From: Alphaproteobacteria bacterium
GTDB lineage: Bacteria; Pseudomonadota; Alphaproteobacteria; Rhizobiales; Xanthobacteraceae
DNA: 39,621 nucleotides
Direction of reading: 5' to 3'
NCBI GenBank assembly: GCA_009781045.1
Contig: WQYW01000031.1
Coordinates: forward strand, 1 to 39,621
Within the stretch, counting starts at the first letter, position 1; each line of letters opens with the position of its first letter. Both the position numbers and the translations under genes were made by a program. Positions 18,429-27,652 of the stretch are shown piece after piece. The notes under the pieces are model-generated. The model was not told the origin of the DNA and made no database searches. It saw nothing but the letters and a program-made list of their open reading frames with translations.

Positions 18429-18438
18429 TCGCATCCCC

Positions 18439-18483
18439 TTGTGCTTCGCGTTGCCTTGTTCGCGTTCCCTTGTCCGCGTTCCC
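18439..18483. repeat. 14-bp tandem repeat upstream of the small hypothetical gene
   Basis: Two exact-length units, TTGTTCGCGTTCCC (18456-18469) and TTGTCCGCGTTCCC (18470-18483), and a third, longer unit at 18439-18455. On the minus strand this is the untranslated leader right before the start codon, including its Shine-Dalgarno, so unit number could alter translation. Confidence 0.65.
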
Positions 18484-18531
18484 CAGCTCAGGCTCCATGT
18501 GCCCCACGACAGGTTCCGGAATATGATTCGG

Positions 18532-18578
18532 CCCAAATATGAACGTCCGATATTGGCCATATCTGGGCGAATATTGGG
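18532..18578. promoter_or_regulatory. Cluster of CCCARATAT-like sites
   Basis: Four similar 9-base elements occur within 47 bases: CCCAAATAT (18532-18540, plus), CCAATAT (18550-18556, minus), CCCAGATAT (18559-18567, minus) and CCCAATATT (18570-18578, minus). The spacing is 9-12 bases, about one helical turn. The AT-rich patch stands out from GC-rich surroundings and lies about 100 bases upstream of the small hypothetical gene. It may be a promoter with multiple sites for one regulator; the protein is unknown. Confidence 0.45.
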
Positions 18579-18916
18579 CGCTGATCGGGTATTCGCCGAT
18601 ATCTCCGGAGTCGGCACCAACCCGCGCCATCTGAAGTTTCAGCGTGGCGCGGTCTGTCCGGTTGCAACAGCCCCCTTCCCCTGCCGCGTCCGTTTCGCAT
18701 CTCCTGCGGCGTGATTCTCTTCCCGCTGCACGCGTGCCGCCCCCTGTCGCTTCATCTGCCCCTGACGCCGGCATCTGCCGTCGATGGCGCTCCTGATGCC
18801 ATTGTCGGCTTGCGCGGAAACTCCCCGACCCATCCTGCCCCGACCGCCACCGGCGGAACCTCACCTCATCTGACCACCGACACGGACAAGCCGTAGCTTC
18901 CGCTTTCGATGATGTC
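18579..18916. other. Intergenic region, no gene recognised
   Basis: Open frames in this stretch, including a long minus-strand one reaching 19203, translate to Arg/Gly/Ser-rich sequence without recognisable structure. If the hydrolase gene to the right were intact, its catalytic C-terminal domain should lie in this direction, but I find no trace of that domain. Confidence 0.4.
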
Positions 18917-19039
18917 CGTTTCTGGCCACGTTCCAGAAGCGACTGACCGTGCTGTCTTGCTGACGCTGTCGAAGCCCGGCCACCTTTCATGAGGGAGGTT
19001 ATTCGTGGCAGATGGATGACCATCCCGGCTGGGGAGGCA
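18917..19039 (+). repeat. Dispersed intergenic repeat, copy B (5' part)
   Basis: Shares CGTTTCTG, ACGTTCC, AGAAGCGACTGAC, GACGCTGTCG, GCCCGGCC, GGGAGGTTATTCGTGGCA, ATGGAT and ATCCCGGCTGG with copy A, in the same order and spacing. It lacks the right half with the stem-loop. It lies downstream of the truncated cell-wall-hydrolase-like gene. Confidence 0.72.
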
Positions 19040-19215
19040 GCACGCGCACCGGCAAGCCGATCCACTCCTCGCGGGCCCGACGTGCCTCTCACAGGCTCCT
19101 GTGCATCTGTCCGCTTCCCGCTCGCGCCGGGCGCGGTCTTCGCACACCACGCGCAGACCTTGTGTTTCCCGACAAATGGCGACATCCTCCGGCATGCGCA
19201 CACAGCTCCGGCAGC

Positions 19216-19896
19216 TCACTTCCTGTCCGGCTCCACGATCTGCGGTGCTTCGCCCGGCTTCCAGTTTTCCATTGTCTCGCCACCGCGGCCAAGTGAGGAT
19301 TCGTTCCACAGGCTCGACACCATCAGCGCCTGCGATGACAGCGACTCGCCGTCTTTCGGCCGGACGGCGTGTTCCGGCAGCGAGGGAGCGCGCAGCACGT
19401 CGAGCAGTTGCGGGTCGATCGGTGCCGATGAAGTGACGGCTACCTCGACCGCCTCGATCCCTTCCGCCGCCGGGCTCTGCTCTGCCCGTGGCGACGCCGC
19501 GTCCGGTTTCCCCGGCACCAGGCGATCGCCCTTCAGGGTTCGGTCGATGCGTGGAAAATCGGCCACCGGATCGGTGATTGATCCGGTGATGTCGCCGTCA
19601 TCGCTCTGCGGCGCCGGCGGACGCACGATCGGCGGAATTTCGGTGCCGATCGGTGGCGTGAAGTCGTAATTGGTGAAACCGACCGAGGAAGTGCCGTAAA
19701 ATATGTGTTTCTGCCACCGCTCGGAGGCACGCGTCTGCCGGGCCAGCAGTGAAACCACATCCTGGTACGACGCCTGCCTTGGCACTAACGCAACAACGAA
19801 AAGACCGATGCCGAACAACGCCACCAGCGCGCCCAGCAGACTGCTACGCGACACACACATTGACTCGCTCACGCTACATTTTACATTCCCATTCAT
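19216..19896 (-). pseudogene. Truncated cell-wall hydrolase (SleB-type) N-terminal region
   Basis: A 226-residue frame. It has one N-terminal membrane anchor (LLGALVALFGIGLFVVALVP), then YQDVVSLLARQT, RASERWQKHIFYGTS, PPIGTEIPP, DITGSI, RIDRTLKGDRLVP and GEAPQIVEP. From memory these match, in order, the poorly conserved N-terminal half of large cell wall hydrolases of Bradyrhizobium relatives. Those proteins continue with a SleB hydrolase domain carrying an NAxYFEARGE motif. Here the frame stops after WKPGEAPQIVEPDRK and no such domain is found downstream in any frame. It is probably a decayed gene, or alternatively a short anchored periplasmic protein. The start could also be 19860; neither has a good Shine-Dalgarno. 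Confidence 0.55.
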
Positions 19897-20323
19897 ACCC
19901 CGTTGGGATTGCCGTCCCGTTAACCACGGGCCCATGCCCGCGAGGGGCGGCTGCGATCAAAGGGGCCGATCCGTGCGCATGGTAAACAGATAACTAACAG
20001 GGCTGAAAGGCCGGGAATCTCAAGGGGCGGCATGGAACCGGGAGCCTGGTGGACGGGCGGACGGGCGGTCCTGACATCGCTGGCGCGAAAACGCCGGCAC
20101 GTGAACGCCCCCCCGGCCCCTGCCCTGCGCACACACCCGCTCCCCTGCAATCCTTAAAAGCAGGCAAATCCAGCGCAGATGCACGAGACGTGCCGCGCCT
20201 TCACGGGAACTGCAACAGCCGGAAAAAGACAGGCCGCACGCTTGCGCTCCATCCGGCGCGCAAAGCGCGCGACCGCGGCTTGATTGAAGCGCGACATCGA
20301 CGGGCGAGGCGCCCGCACAAATG
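19897..20323. other. Intergenic region upstream of the truncated hydrolase
   Basis: More than 400 bases without a supported gene. A short perfect inverted repeat, GCGCGC-AAA-GCGCGC, is at 20256-20270. The promoter of the truncated hydrolase gene should be at the left end. Frames of up to 112 codons have no recognisable features. Confidence 0.4.
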
Positions 20324-20355
20324 AAAAAAGAGGCGGAAAACCCGCCTCTTTTTTT
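20324..20355. terminator. Strong bidirectional intrinsic terminator after ppdK
   Basis: AAAAAAGAGGCGG pairs perfectly with CCGCCTCTTTTTT around an AAAAC loop. The stem is GC-rich at the tip with A/T runs on each side, so U-tracts follow the hairpin in either direction. It lies about 70 bases past the ppdK stop on the minus strand. Confidence 0.92.
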
Positions 20356-20425
20356 CATTTTTCATTTTTCCGGTGCCCGACATTCCCGCCCGGCGCGTTG
20401 TCGCAGGGAACCGGACCAGCCGGGT

Positions 20426-23110
20426 TCAGGCCAGACTCGCCACATCCTTGCCAATCGCAGCCTGGGCTGCGGCAAGACGGGCGATCGGAACCCGGTAGGG
20501 CGAGCAGGACACATAATCCAGTCCGACCGCATGACAGAATCCGACCGAGGCCGGATCCCCGCCATGCTCTCCGCAGATCCCGACCCGGAGGTCCGGCCGG
20601 GTCTTGCGGCCACGCTCGACCGCAATCCGGATCAGTTCGCCGACACCTTCCTGATCGAGAGAAATGAAGGGATCGATCTTGAGGATTCCCTTTGCCACAT
20701 AGGCGCCGAGGAAACTCGCGGCGTCGTCGCGGCTGATGCCGAACGTGGTCTGGGTCAGATCGTTGGTGCCGAAGGAGAAGAACTGCGCCGACTGGGCGAT
20801 GTCGCCGGCGACCAGGCAGGCCCGCGGCAGCTCAATCATGGTCCCGACATGGTAGCTGAGCGTGACATTGCTCTCGCGCATCACCGCCTGCGCGGTGGCA
20901 TCGATCCGCGCCTTGACCAGATCGAGTTCCGCCCGACTGGCGATCAGCGGTACCATGACCTCAAGACCGACCGCCTTGCCGGAGCGCCGCTGCGCCTCGA
21001 CCGCAGCCTCGAAGATCGCCCGCGCCTGCATCTCGGCAATTTCCGGATAGGCGATGGCGATGCGGCAGCCGCGGAAGCCCAGCATGGGGTTGAATTCCGA
21101 AAGCTCCCGCGCACGGTCGGCAAGCCGCCGCGGATCGGTGTTCATCGCCCGCGCCACTTCCTCGATCTCGGCATGGGAATGCGGCAGGAACTCGTGCAGC
21201 GGCGGATCCAGGAGGCGGATCGTGACCGGCAGGCCGTTCATGATCTCGAACAGCTCCACGAAGTCGGCGCGCTGCATCGGCAACAGCTTGGCCAGCGCGG
21301 CACGCCGCGACTGCTCATCCTCCGACAGGATCATCTCCCGCACGGTGCGAATGCGGGTCTCCTCGAAGAACATATGCTCGGTGCGGCACAGACCGATGCC
21401 CTGGGCACCGAACTTGACCGCGGTGCGGGCATCGACCGGGGTGTCGGCGTTGACCCGCACCCCGATCCGGCGCGCCCGGTCCGCCCACTGCATCAGCGTG
21501 CCGAACTCTCCCGACAGTTCCGGTTCGATCATCGGCATGCGGCCGGCGAGCACCTCGCCCCGCGAGCCGTCAATGGTGATGATGTCACCGGTCTTGAAGG
21601 TGCGCGAGCCGGCACTCATGGTGCCACGGCCATAGTCGACCCGCAGACTCCCCGAGCCCGATACGCAGGGCTTGCCCATGCCGCGGGCGACCACTGCGGC
21701 GTGCGAGGTCATGCCCCCGCGGGTGGTCAGAATGCCCTCCGCCGCATGCATGCCGTGAATGTCTTCGGGGCTGGTCTCGATTCGGACCAGAATGACCTTG
21801 CGGCCATCGGCGCGCAGCTTGGCGGCTTCGTCGGAGGAAAACACGATCTCGCCGGAGGCCGCTCCGGGAGAAGCCGGCAGGCCGGTGGCGATCACATCGC
21901 GCTTGGCGGCGGGATCAATCGTGGGGTGCAGCAGCTGATCCAGCGACGCCGGGTCGATGCGCATCACCGCCTCTTCCTGCGTGATCAGGCCTTCCTCGGC
22001 CAGTTCCACCGCGATCCGCAGCGCTGCCCGCGCGGTGCGCTTGCCGTCGCGCGTCTGCAGCATCCAGAGTTTGCCGCGCTCGACGGTGAACTCCATGTCC
22101 TGCATGTCGCGATAATGCTTCTCCAGCAGGGTATAGATCCGCGTCAGCTCCTGGAACGGACCCGGCATCGTGGTCTCCAGCGACGGCTTGTCGGAGCCCG
22201 ACTCGATCCTGGCATGCTCGGTGATGTCCTGCGGCGTGCGGATGCCCGCCACCACGTCCTCGCCCTGCGCATTGATGAGGAATTCGCCGTAGAGCCGGCC
22301 TTCGCCGTTTGACGGGTTGCGGGTGAAAGCCACGCCGGTTGCCGAACTGTCGCCCATATTGCCGAACACCATGGCCTGGACGTTGACGGCCGTGCCCCAG
22401 GATTCCGGGATGTCATGCAGTTTGCGATAGGTGATCGCCCGTGCGTTCATCCAGGAAGAGAACACCGCCCCAATCGCGCCCCACAGCTGGTCATGGGGAT
22501 CCTGGGGGAATTCACTGCCGGTTTCCCGCGCCACCACTTCCTTGTAGCGACCGACAACATCGACCCAGTCCTCGGCATTGAGATCGGTGTCGAGCGAATA
22601 GCCCTGGCTGTCCTTGAAGGTGTCGAGGATTTCCTCGAAATGATGGTGCTCGAAGCCGAGAACCACGTCGGAATACATGTTGATGAAACGGCGGTAGCTG
22701 TCATAGGCGAAGCGGCGATCACCCGACAATTTGGCCAGCGCTTCGACGGTCTGGTCATTGAGGCCGAGATTGAGCACGGTATCCATCATGCCCGGCATCG
22801 AGGCACGGGCACCCGAGCGCACCGACACCAGCAGCGGGTTTTTGGTATCCCCGAAAACCTTGCCGGTGGCCTTGCCGACATAATCCAGCGCCGCTTCGAC
22901 CTCGGCCTTCAGCGCAGCCGGATAGGTCTTGTCGTTGGCGTAGAAATAGGTGCACACCGAGGTCGGAATGGTGAAGCCGGGGGGAACCGGAAGACCAAGA
23001 TTGGCCATCTCCGCGAGATTGGCACCCTTGCCACCGAGGAGGTTTTTCATCTCCGCCCGACCATCGGACTTGCCTTCGCCGAAACAATAAACCCATTTTT
23101 CTGTTGTCAT
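20426..23110 (-). CDS. ppdK: Pyruvate, phosphate dikinase
   Basis: An 894-residue PPDK, which interconverts pyruvate, ATP and phosphate with PEP, AMP and pyrophosphate; in alphaproteobacteria it supports gluconeogenesis and C4-acid use. The N-terminal ATP-grasp region begins YCFGEGKSDG and contains LLGGKGANLAEM and SVRSGARASMPGMMDTVLNL. The phosphohistidine domain has GGMTSHAAVVARGMGKPCV with His470. The C-terminal PEP/pyruvate TIM barrel has GLCRTEHMF and GICGEHGGDP with Cys846. His470 and Cys846 are both offset by 15 from the Clostridium symbiosum enzyme (455 and 831), so the whole chain is collinear and intact. ATG 23110 gives the expected N-terminus; the frame is open upstream without homologous sequence. 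A strong terminator follows. Confidence 0.97.
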   Translation of the reverse strand: MTTEKWVYCFGEGKSDGRAEMKNLLGGKGANLAEMANLGLPVPPGFTIPTSVCTYFYANDKTYPAALKAEVEAALDYVGKATGKVFGDTKNPLLVSVRSGARASMPGMMDTVLNLGLNDQTVEALAKLSGDRRFAYDSYRRFINMYSDVVLGFEHHHFEEILDTFKDSQGYSLDTDLNAEDWVDVVGRYKEVVARETGSEFPQDPHDQLWGAIGAVFSSWMNARAITYRKLHDIPESWGTAVNVQAMVFGNMGDSSATGVAFTRNPSNGEGRLYGEFLINAQGEDVVAGIRTPQDITEHARIESGSDKPSLETTMPGPFQELTRIYTLLEKHYRDMQDMEFTVERGKLWMLQTRDGKRTARAALRIAVELAEEGLITQEEAVMRIDPASLDQLLHPTIDPAAKRDVIATGLPASPGAASGEIVFSSDEAAKLRADGRKVILVRIETSPEDIHGMHAAEGILTTRGGMTSHAAVVARGMGKPCVSGSGSLRVDYGRGTMSAGSRTFKTGDIITIDGSRGEVLAGRMPMIEPELSGEFGTLMQWADRARRIGVRVNADTPVDARTAVKFGAQGIGLCRTEHMFFEETRIRTVREMILSEDEQSRRAALAKLLPMQRADFVELFEIMNGLPVTIRLLDPPLHEFLPHSHAEIEEVARAMNTDPRRLADRARELSEFNPMLGFRGCRIAIAYPEIAEMQARAIFEAAVEAQRRSGKAVGLEVMVPLIASRAELDLVKARIDATAQAVMRESNVTLSYHVGTMIELPRACLVAGDIAQSAQFFSFGTNDLTQTTFGISRDDAASFLGAYVAKGILKIDPFISLDQEGVGELIRIAVERGRKTRPDLRVGICGEHGGDPASVGFCHAVGLDYVSCSPYRVPIARLAAAQAAIGKDVASLA

Positions 23111-23472
23111 TGTGAGTGGCCCTTGTCCTTGAGCGGCCTTCCTGGCCGTCCCTGGATATTGCTGTTTATCAATGTTGGTGGTGGACGTTTGCAGTTGTCT
23201 GTTGCCGTAATCGAGGTTGCCGTTTCCGGATGTCACTGGTGATGTGGTCTTTGCTGCCGACCCGTTCAATCCCGCACTCTGTTAAGCCCGCACTCTTTCA
23301 AAATTCCACGCGGTATCCAAATCCCGCAACGCCAGGCACCGGTCCCGGCCCGCGTCGGGACCCTTCTCCCCGCTTCTGCCCCCGACGCGTTGCATTCTGG
23401 TAAAGCCCCGGGAGAACAAAAGAGATTTCGGGTTTCAGCCCGGCCTTCCCCCTTTGAGAGAGCGACCCGCCA
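23111..23472. other. Intergenic region upstream of ppdK
   Basis: About 360 bases containing the ppdK promoter and leader (minus strand). A direct repeat of CCCGCACTCT occurs at 23271-23280 and 23287-23296, 16 bases apart, and could be a regulator site. No gene is recognised. Confidence 0.4.
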
Positions 23473-23631
23473 TCAGAAGATCCGGAGCCATTTCAACAGC
23501 CCGAACCCGATCAGACCGGTCAGAATGAGATAAATAGCGACAACAATTTGGAGAAGCCGTGGCCGCAGCAAGATGAGCACGCCGGCAAGGAGGGAGAGGA
23601 TGGCAGGGATATCCGACTTCGAAATATGCAT
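23473..23631 (-). CDS. DUF3096 small membrane protein
   Basis: A 52-residue protein made of two hydrophobic helices joined by an Arg-containing turn: ILSLLAGVLILLRPRLLQ and IVVAIYLILTGLIGFGLL. This is the DUF3096 pattern, a family of unknown function. ATG 23631 has AAGGG six bases upstream. It lies between ppdK and glyS on the same strand but is separated from both by several hundred bases, so it is probably a single-gene transcript. Confidence 0.85.
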   Translation of the reverse strand: MHISKSDIPAILSLLAGVLILLRPRLLQIVVAIYLILTGLIGFGLLKWLRIF

Positions 23632-23749
23632 AACATGCCCTTCCCTGGACTTAAAGGCGGGACCTTGAGGTCCTGAGGCTGACAGGACCGGGAAAGGTGC
23701 TGGCAAGGCCTGCAGGATCCGCCAGAATGACGCTGTCGGCCTCGCCTGC

Positions 23750-23766
23750 CGCGCGCGCGCGCGCGC
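23750..23766. repeat. Alternating GC dinucleotide run
   Basis: Seventeen bases of uninterrupted alternating C and G, upstream of the DUF3096 gene. Such a run can adopt Z-DNA under negative supercoiling and is prone to slippage. No specific function can be read from it. Confidence 0.75.
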
Positions 23767-23818
23767 CCCGCGGTCGGCAGGCCCGACAGACCCCGAATCC
23801 GAAGCAAAAACAAAGCCT

Positions 23819-24037
23819 CGTTTCTGCCCACGTTCCATTTCTGGAACGACTGACGATGCTCCCTTTTTGATGTTGAGGAGGCCGCGGCCCCGCACCCTGT
23901 CTCGTCATGGAGGTGCTTCGTGGCAAAAGAGTGATATCCTGGCTTGCGCAAAGGCAATTTTCTCAGGGTTCAAGCCGAATGCGGGAGGTGTAAGCTCCCC
24001 CTGTATCCAACCTGGGCAGTTACAAAGCCTCAAAACC
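23819..24037 (+). repeat. Dispersed intergenic repeat, copy C
   Basis: The longest copy. It matches copy A at CGTTTCTGCC, CGTTCC, CGACTGACG, ATGGAGG, TTCGTGGCAAA, GGCAATTTT and, at the right end, CTGGGCAGTTACAAA next to CTCAAA (copy A has CGGGCAGTTCCAAA and CTCAAA). An extra GGAACG near 23850 creates a small GTTCC/GGAAC inverted repeat at its left end. The 3' stem of copy A is only partly kept here. It lies between glyS and the DUF3096 gene, outside coding sequence. Confidence 0.68.
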
Positions 24038-24097
24038 GGATGTCCTGCGGATCCGCGGGGCCCCCGGCACCAATTCCCTCTGCCGCCCTCTTTCCGG

Positions 24098-26212
24098 TCA
24101 GTCCTGAATCCGTGAAAAATCTGCGACCGCACGGGTCGCAATCCGGATTTCGTTGAGCAGGCGGAGCCTGTTCTCACGCACGTCCGGATTGCTGTCGTTG
24201 ACCCTGACGCTGTCGAAGAACGCATCGACCGGCGCGCGCAATCTGGCCAGAACGCGCATCGCCTCGCCAAAATCCTCCGCCGCCACGGAGGCTCTCGCCT
24301 CGGCCTTGACCCCGGCGATGGCGCCAGCCAGCGCCTTTTCCTCGGCAAGACCATAGAGCGCCGGATCCGGCGCTCCGGAAAAGCGGCCGCCGTCCTTTTT
24401 CTCTTCAATGGCAAGAATGTTGCTTGCGCGCTTGGTGCCCGCCAGCAGATTGCGGCCGTCGTCGGAATCGAGAAACTGCCCCAGCGCCTCGACGCGACGC
24501 ACGATCATCAACAGATCGTCCTGGTCCCCGAGGGCAAACACGGCATCGACCAGGTCATGCCTCGCCCCCTGGTCGCGCAGCTGCACCTTGAGGCGGTCGG
24601 CGAAAAACGCCAGCAGCGAGGGTACCACCGTGCCGACCTCGGCGCCAGCTTTCACGTCCTGCGCCACCAGCGCGGCCGCCGCGCCCGCAAACAGCTCCGT
24701 AAGACGCAGCCGCAAGCCGTTTTCGAGGATGATGCGAATCACCCCGAGCGCAGCACGACGCAGGCCATAGGGATCCTTGCTTCCGGTCGGTCGCTCGTCG
24801 ATGACCCAGAAGCCGGCCAGGGTGTCGATCTTGTCGGCCAGCGCCACCGCGATCGAGAGACCGTCACGTGGCACGCTGTCGGCAGGACCCTGCGGCTTGT
24901 AGTGGTCCTCGCACACACGCGCGACTGCCGCATCCTCGTGCTGCGCCAGGCAGTAATATCTGCCCATGACGCCCTGGACCTCCGGGAACTCGCCAACCAC
25001 CTCGGTGAGAAGATCGGCCTTGGCGAGCCGCGCCGCACGCCCCACAAGATCGACATCGCCCCCCAGCAATGCTGCGATCTGCAGCGCCAGAGCCTCGATG
25101 CGGCGGATGCGCGCCGCCTGGGTCCCCAGCCTTTCATGAAAGACGATGTCCTCGAAGCGCGGCAGGCGCTGTTCCAGCCGGGTCTTGAGATCGGTTTCAT
25201 AGAAGAACCTGGCGTCCTGCAGCCGGGCCCGGATCACCCGCTCATTGCCGGCGATGATGGTCGCTCCGCCATCCCTGGCCTCGATATTGGCCACCATAAT
25301 GAAACGGTTGGCGAGCCCGCCGGTTTTGCCGTCACGCAGCACGAAGCATTTCTGGTTGTTGCGGATGGTGGCGCGGATGACCTCTCCCGGAATCCGGAGG
25401 AATTCTGGATCGAAGGCCCCCATCAGCACCACCGGCCATTCCACCAGGCCGGCGACCTCCTCCAGGAGGTTGGGATCCTCAACCAGATCAAAGCCCTGGG
25501 CGAAGGCCAGTTGCCTTGCATCATTGAGGATCAGATCCCTGCGTCTGTCGGCGTCGAGCACCACCCGGGCCCTGAACAGGCTGGCCTCATAATCCTCAAA
25601 GCGGCGCACGGAAAACGGTGCCGGCGCCATGAAGCGATGGCCGAAAGTGGTCCGGCCGGAAACCACGCCATCAACCTCGAAGGCAACCACATCGGGCTCC
25701 TCGGTCTCCGGACCAAAGGTCGCGGTGATGGCCTGCAGCGGCCGCACCCAGTTGAGAGCGCCGGATCGCGCCGAACGCGTGCCCCAGCGCATCGACTTCG
25801 GCCATGGGAACGTACGGATGATCACCGGCAGGATCTCCGCCAGCACCTCAATCGTCGCGCGGCCCGGCTTTTCGATCAGAGCGACGTAGAAATCACCCTT
25901 CTTGGGATCGCGCTGGATCTTCGCATCCCCGATCGAAGAGAGTCCGGCAGCCTTGAGAAAACCATCGATTGCGGATTGCGGTCCGCCAACACGGGGGCCC
26001 CGGCGCTCCTCACTGAGATCGGGCTGGCACAGCGGCAGGCCATGGACGCTCAGAGCCAGTCGCCGCGGCGTCGCCAGCGCGCGCGCCCCCTCATAGACCA
26101 GCCCCTCGGCAACCAGGCGGTCACAGACCAGACGACGCAGGTCTTCCGCCGCCCGCGCCTGCATGCGCGCCGGGATTTCTTCCGAATAGAGTTCCAGCAG
26201 AAGATCGGGCAT
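24098..26212 (-). CDS. glyS: Glycine--tRNA ligase beta subunit
   Basis: A 704-residue GlyS, the tRNA-recognising subunit of the bacterial alpha2beta2 glycyl-tRNA synthetase. The N-terminus [16 protein letters not shown] is diagnostic. [37 protein letters not shown] and an HD-like segment near [19 protein letters not shown] follow, with an anticodon-binding C-terminal region ([13 protein letters not shown]). I chose ATG 26212, whose first base overlaps the last base of glyQ's TGA (TGATG); GTG one codon earlier is also possible. It is translated from the same message as glyQ. Confidence 0.97.
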   Translation of the reverse strand: MPDLLLELYSEEIPARMQARAAEDLRRLVCDRLVAEGLVYEGARALATPRRLALSVHGLPLCQPDLSEERRGPRVGGPQSAIDGFLKAAGLSSIGDAKIQRDPKKGDFYVALIEKPGRATIEVLAEILPVIIRTFPWPKSMRWGTRSARSGALNWVRPLQAITATFGPETEEPDVVAFEVDGVVSGRTTFGHRFMAPAPFSVRRFEDYEASLFRARVVLDADRRRDLILNDARQLAFAQGFDLVEDPNLLEEVAGLVEWPVVLMGAFDPEFLRIPGEVIRATIRNNQKCFVLRDGKTGGLANRFIMVANIEARDGGATIIAGNERVIRARLQDARFFYETDLKTRLEQRLPRFEDIVFHERLGTQAARIRRIEALALQIAALLGGDVDLVGRAARLAKADLLTEVVGEFPEVQGVMGRYYCLAQHEDAAVARVCEDHYKPQGPADSVPRDGLSIAVALADKIDTLAGFWVIDERPTGSKDPYGLRRAALGVIRIILENGLRLRLTELFAGAAAALVAQDVKAGAEVGTVVPSLLAFFADRLKVQLRDQGARHDLVDAVFALGDQDDLLMIVRRVEALGQFLDSDDGRNLLAGTKRASNILAIEEKKDGGRFSGAPDPALYGLAEEKALAGAIAGVKAEARASVAAEDFGEAMRVLARLRAPVDAFFDSVRVNDSNPDVRENRLRLLNEIRIATRAVADFSRIQD

Positions 26213-27150
26213 CACGCGGCTCCGCCAGCTTCGGTATGCACCCAGGCCTCGCCGCAGGCTTTGGCCAGCTCGCGCACGCGCTGGATATAGCTCTGCCGCT
26301 CCGTCACCGAAATCACACCGCGGGCGTCAAGAAGATTGAAGATGTGGCTGGCCTTGATGCACTGGTCATAGGCCGGCAGCGCCATGCGATGGCGGCGCAC
26401 GCCCTTCTTCGCTTCCTCCCAGCCGGAAGCGAGATAGGCCCTGCAGGCCTCCTCCGCCATCCGGAACTGCTCAAACAGCATCGGCGTCACGGCGTATTCG
26501 AAATTATGCCTGGAATATTCCTGTTCGGCCTGCAGGAACACATCGCCATAGCTGACCCTGGCCGCCCCCTCGCGACCGTTGAAGTTGAGGTCATAGACCC
26601 GCTCGACGCCCTGGACATACATCGCCAGGCGTTCCAGTCCGTATGTGAGTTCACCCGCCACCGGCTGGCATTCATAGCCAGCGACCTGCTGGAAATAGGT
26701 GAACTGCGACACTTCCATGCCGTCGCACCAGCATTCCCAGCCGAGCCCCCAGGCCCCCAGCGTCGGACTCTCCCAGTCGTCCTCGACGAAGCGGATATCA
26801 TGCAGCGTGGCATCGATCCCGATCGCCTCCAGCGACTTCAGGTAGAGTTCCTGAAGATCGGGCGGCGACGGTTTCATGATCACCTGGAACTGGTAGTAAT
26901 GCTGCATCCGGTTGGGATTTTCCCCGTAGCGGCCGTCCTTGGGACGCCGCGAGGGCTGCACATAGGCCGCGTTCCAGGGCTTTGGTCCCAGCGCCCGCAG
27001 GGTGGTCGCCGGATGGAAGGTGCCGGCGCCCATCTCGATGTCATAGGGCTGGAGAATGACGCAGCCCTGGTCGGCCCAGAAGCGCTGAAGAACGAGAATG
27101 AGGCCCTGGAACGAACGTTCCGGGCGCATATGGGGAGGCAGGGAATCCAT
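26212..27150 (-). CDS. glyQ: Glycine--tRNA ligase alpha subunit
   Basis: A 312-residue GlyQ, the catalytic subunit that activates glycine. Highly conserved blocks are [76 protein letters not shown] and [18 protein letters not shown] 27150 yields the usual start ([12 protein letters not shown]); upstream ATG 27168 adds six residues not typical of the family, and ATG 27129 would trim seven residues of it. No strong Shine-Dalgarno is seen for any of them. It overlaps glyS and lies 157 bases downstream of a small membrane protein gene on the same strand. Confidence 0.96.
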   Translation of the reverse strand: MDSLPPHMRPERSFQGLILVLQRFWADQGCVILQPYDIEMGAGTFHPATTLRALGPKPWNAAYVQPSRRPKDGRYGENPNRMQHYYQFQVIMKPSPPDLQELYLKSLEAIGIDATLHDIRFVEDDWESPTLGAWGLGWECWCDGMEVSQFTYFQQVAGYECQPVAGELTYGLERLAMYVQGVERVYDLNFNGREGAARVSYGDVFLQAEQEYSRHNFEYAVTPMLFEQFRMAEEACRAYLASGWEEAKKGVRRHRMALPAYDQCIKASHIFNLLDARGVISVTERQSYIQRVRELAKACGEAWVHTEAGGAA

Positions 27151-27307
27151 CAGAGAGGTCAGACACATTGGAGAATTTGCAGGAAATTCTGCAGGGAAGT
27201 CCGCGGGGAATTTTTCATCCCCCCCTTCGTATCGGCGAGGGGCCGGGCAAAATCAAGGCGGGGCGGAGCACAAAGCGAGGCCTGGCATGCCGCCGGTCAC
27301 AGGCGGG

Positions 27308-27514
27308 CTAATCCGGCCGGTAGGCACCGGTGACCGGATCCTGTTTCAGGGTCTTGATTTCACCGCCGGCCTGCCCACGCTCCATCACGCGCAGCTCTTC
27401 CAGCTCCCGATTGACCCGCAACACCGCCTTATAGGCCCAGCGGATCATCGCCCAACCAGCCACGACAGCTGCGGCTGCGACAACGAACGGAGGCATCGCC
27501 TGATCCTTTTTCAT
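27308..27514 (-). CDS. Small membrane protein, conserved hypothetical
   Basis: A 68-residue protein with one hydrophobic helix (PPFVVAAAAVVAGWAMIRWA, residues 8-27) followed by a charged, cytoplasm-facing tail ending KTLKQDPVTGAYRPD. ATG 27514 has GGGGAG about nine bases upstream. I recall similar short proteins beside glyQ and an S49 peptidase in Bradyrhizobium relatives, but no function. It lies between those two genes here on the same strand. Confidence 0.75.
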   Translation of the reverse strand: MKKDQAMPPFVVAAAAVVAGWAMIRWAYKAVLRVNRELEELRVMERGQAGGEIKTLKQDPVTGAYRPD

Positions 27515-27652
27515 GCTCGACGGCTCCCCTGTCCTGATTTCTGTCGGTCCTTGTGGCCGAGAACCGGGGGGCGTGCAACCGACATTGCCCGAAGAGGGAT
27601 TGACCGCTGATGAATGGAAACCGGACTCCTCCGCAAATCCCGAAATTCCTGC

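Noticed and set aside
20321..22312. A 663-codon plus-strand frame opposite ppdK
   Set aside because: It is a shadow of ppdK and its translation lacks any recognisable fold; it also runs through the terminator hairpin.
24557..26290. A 577-codon plus-strand frame opposite glyS
   Set aside because: It is antisense to an intact glyS with conserved motifs throughout.
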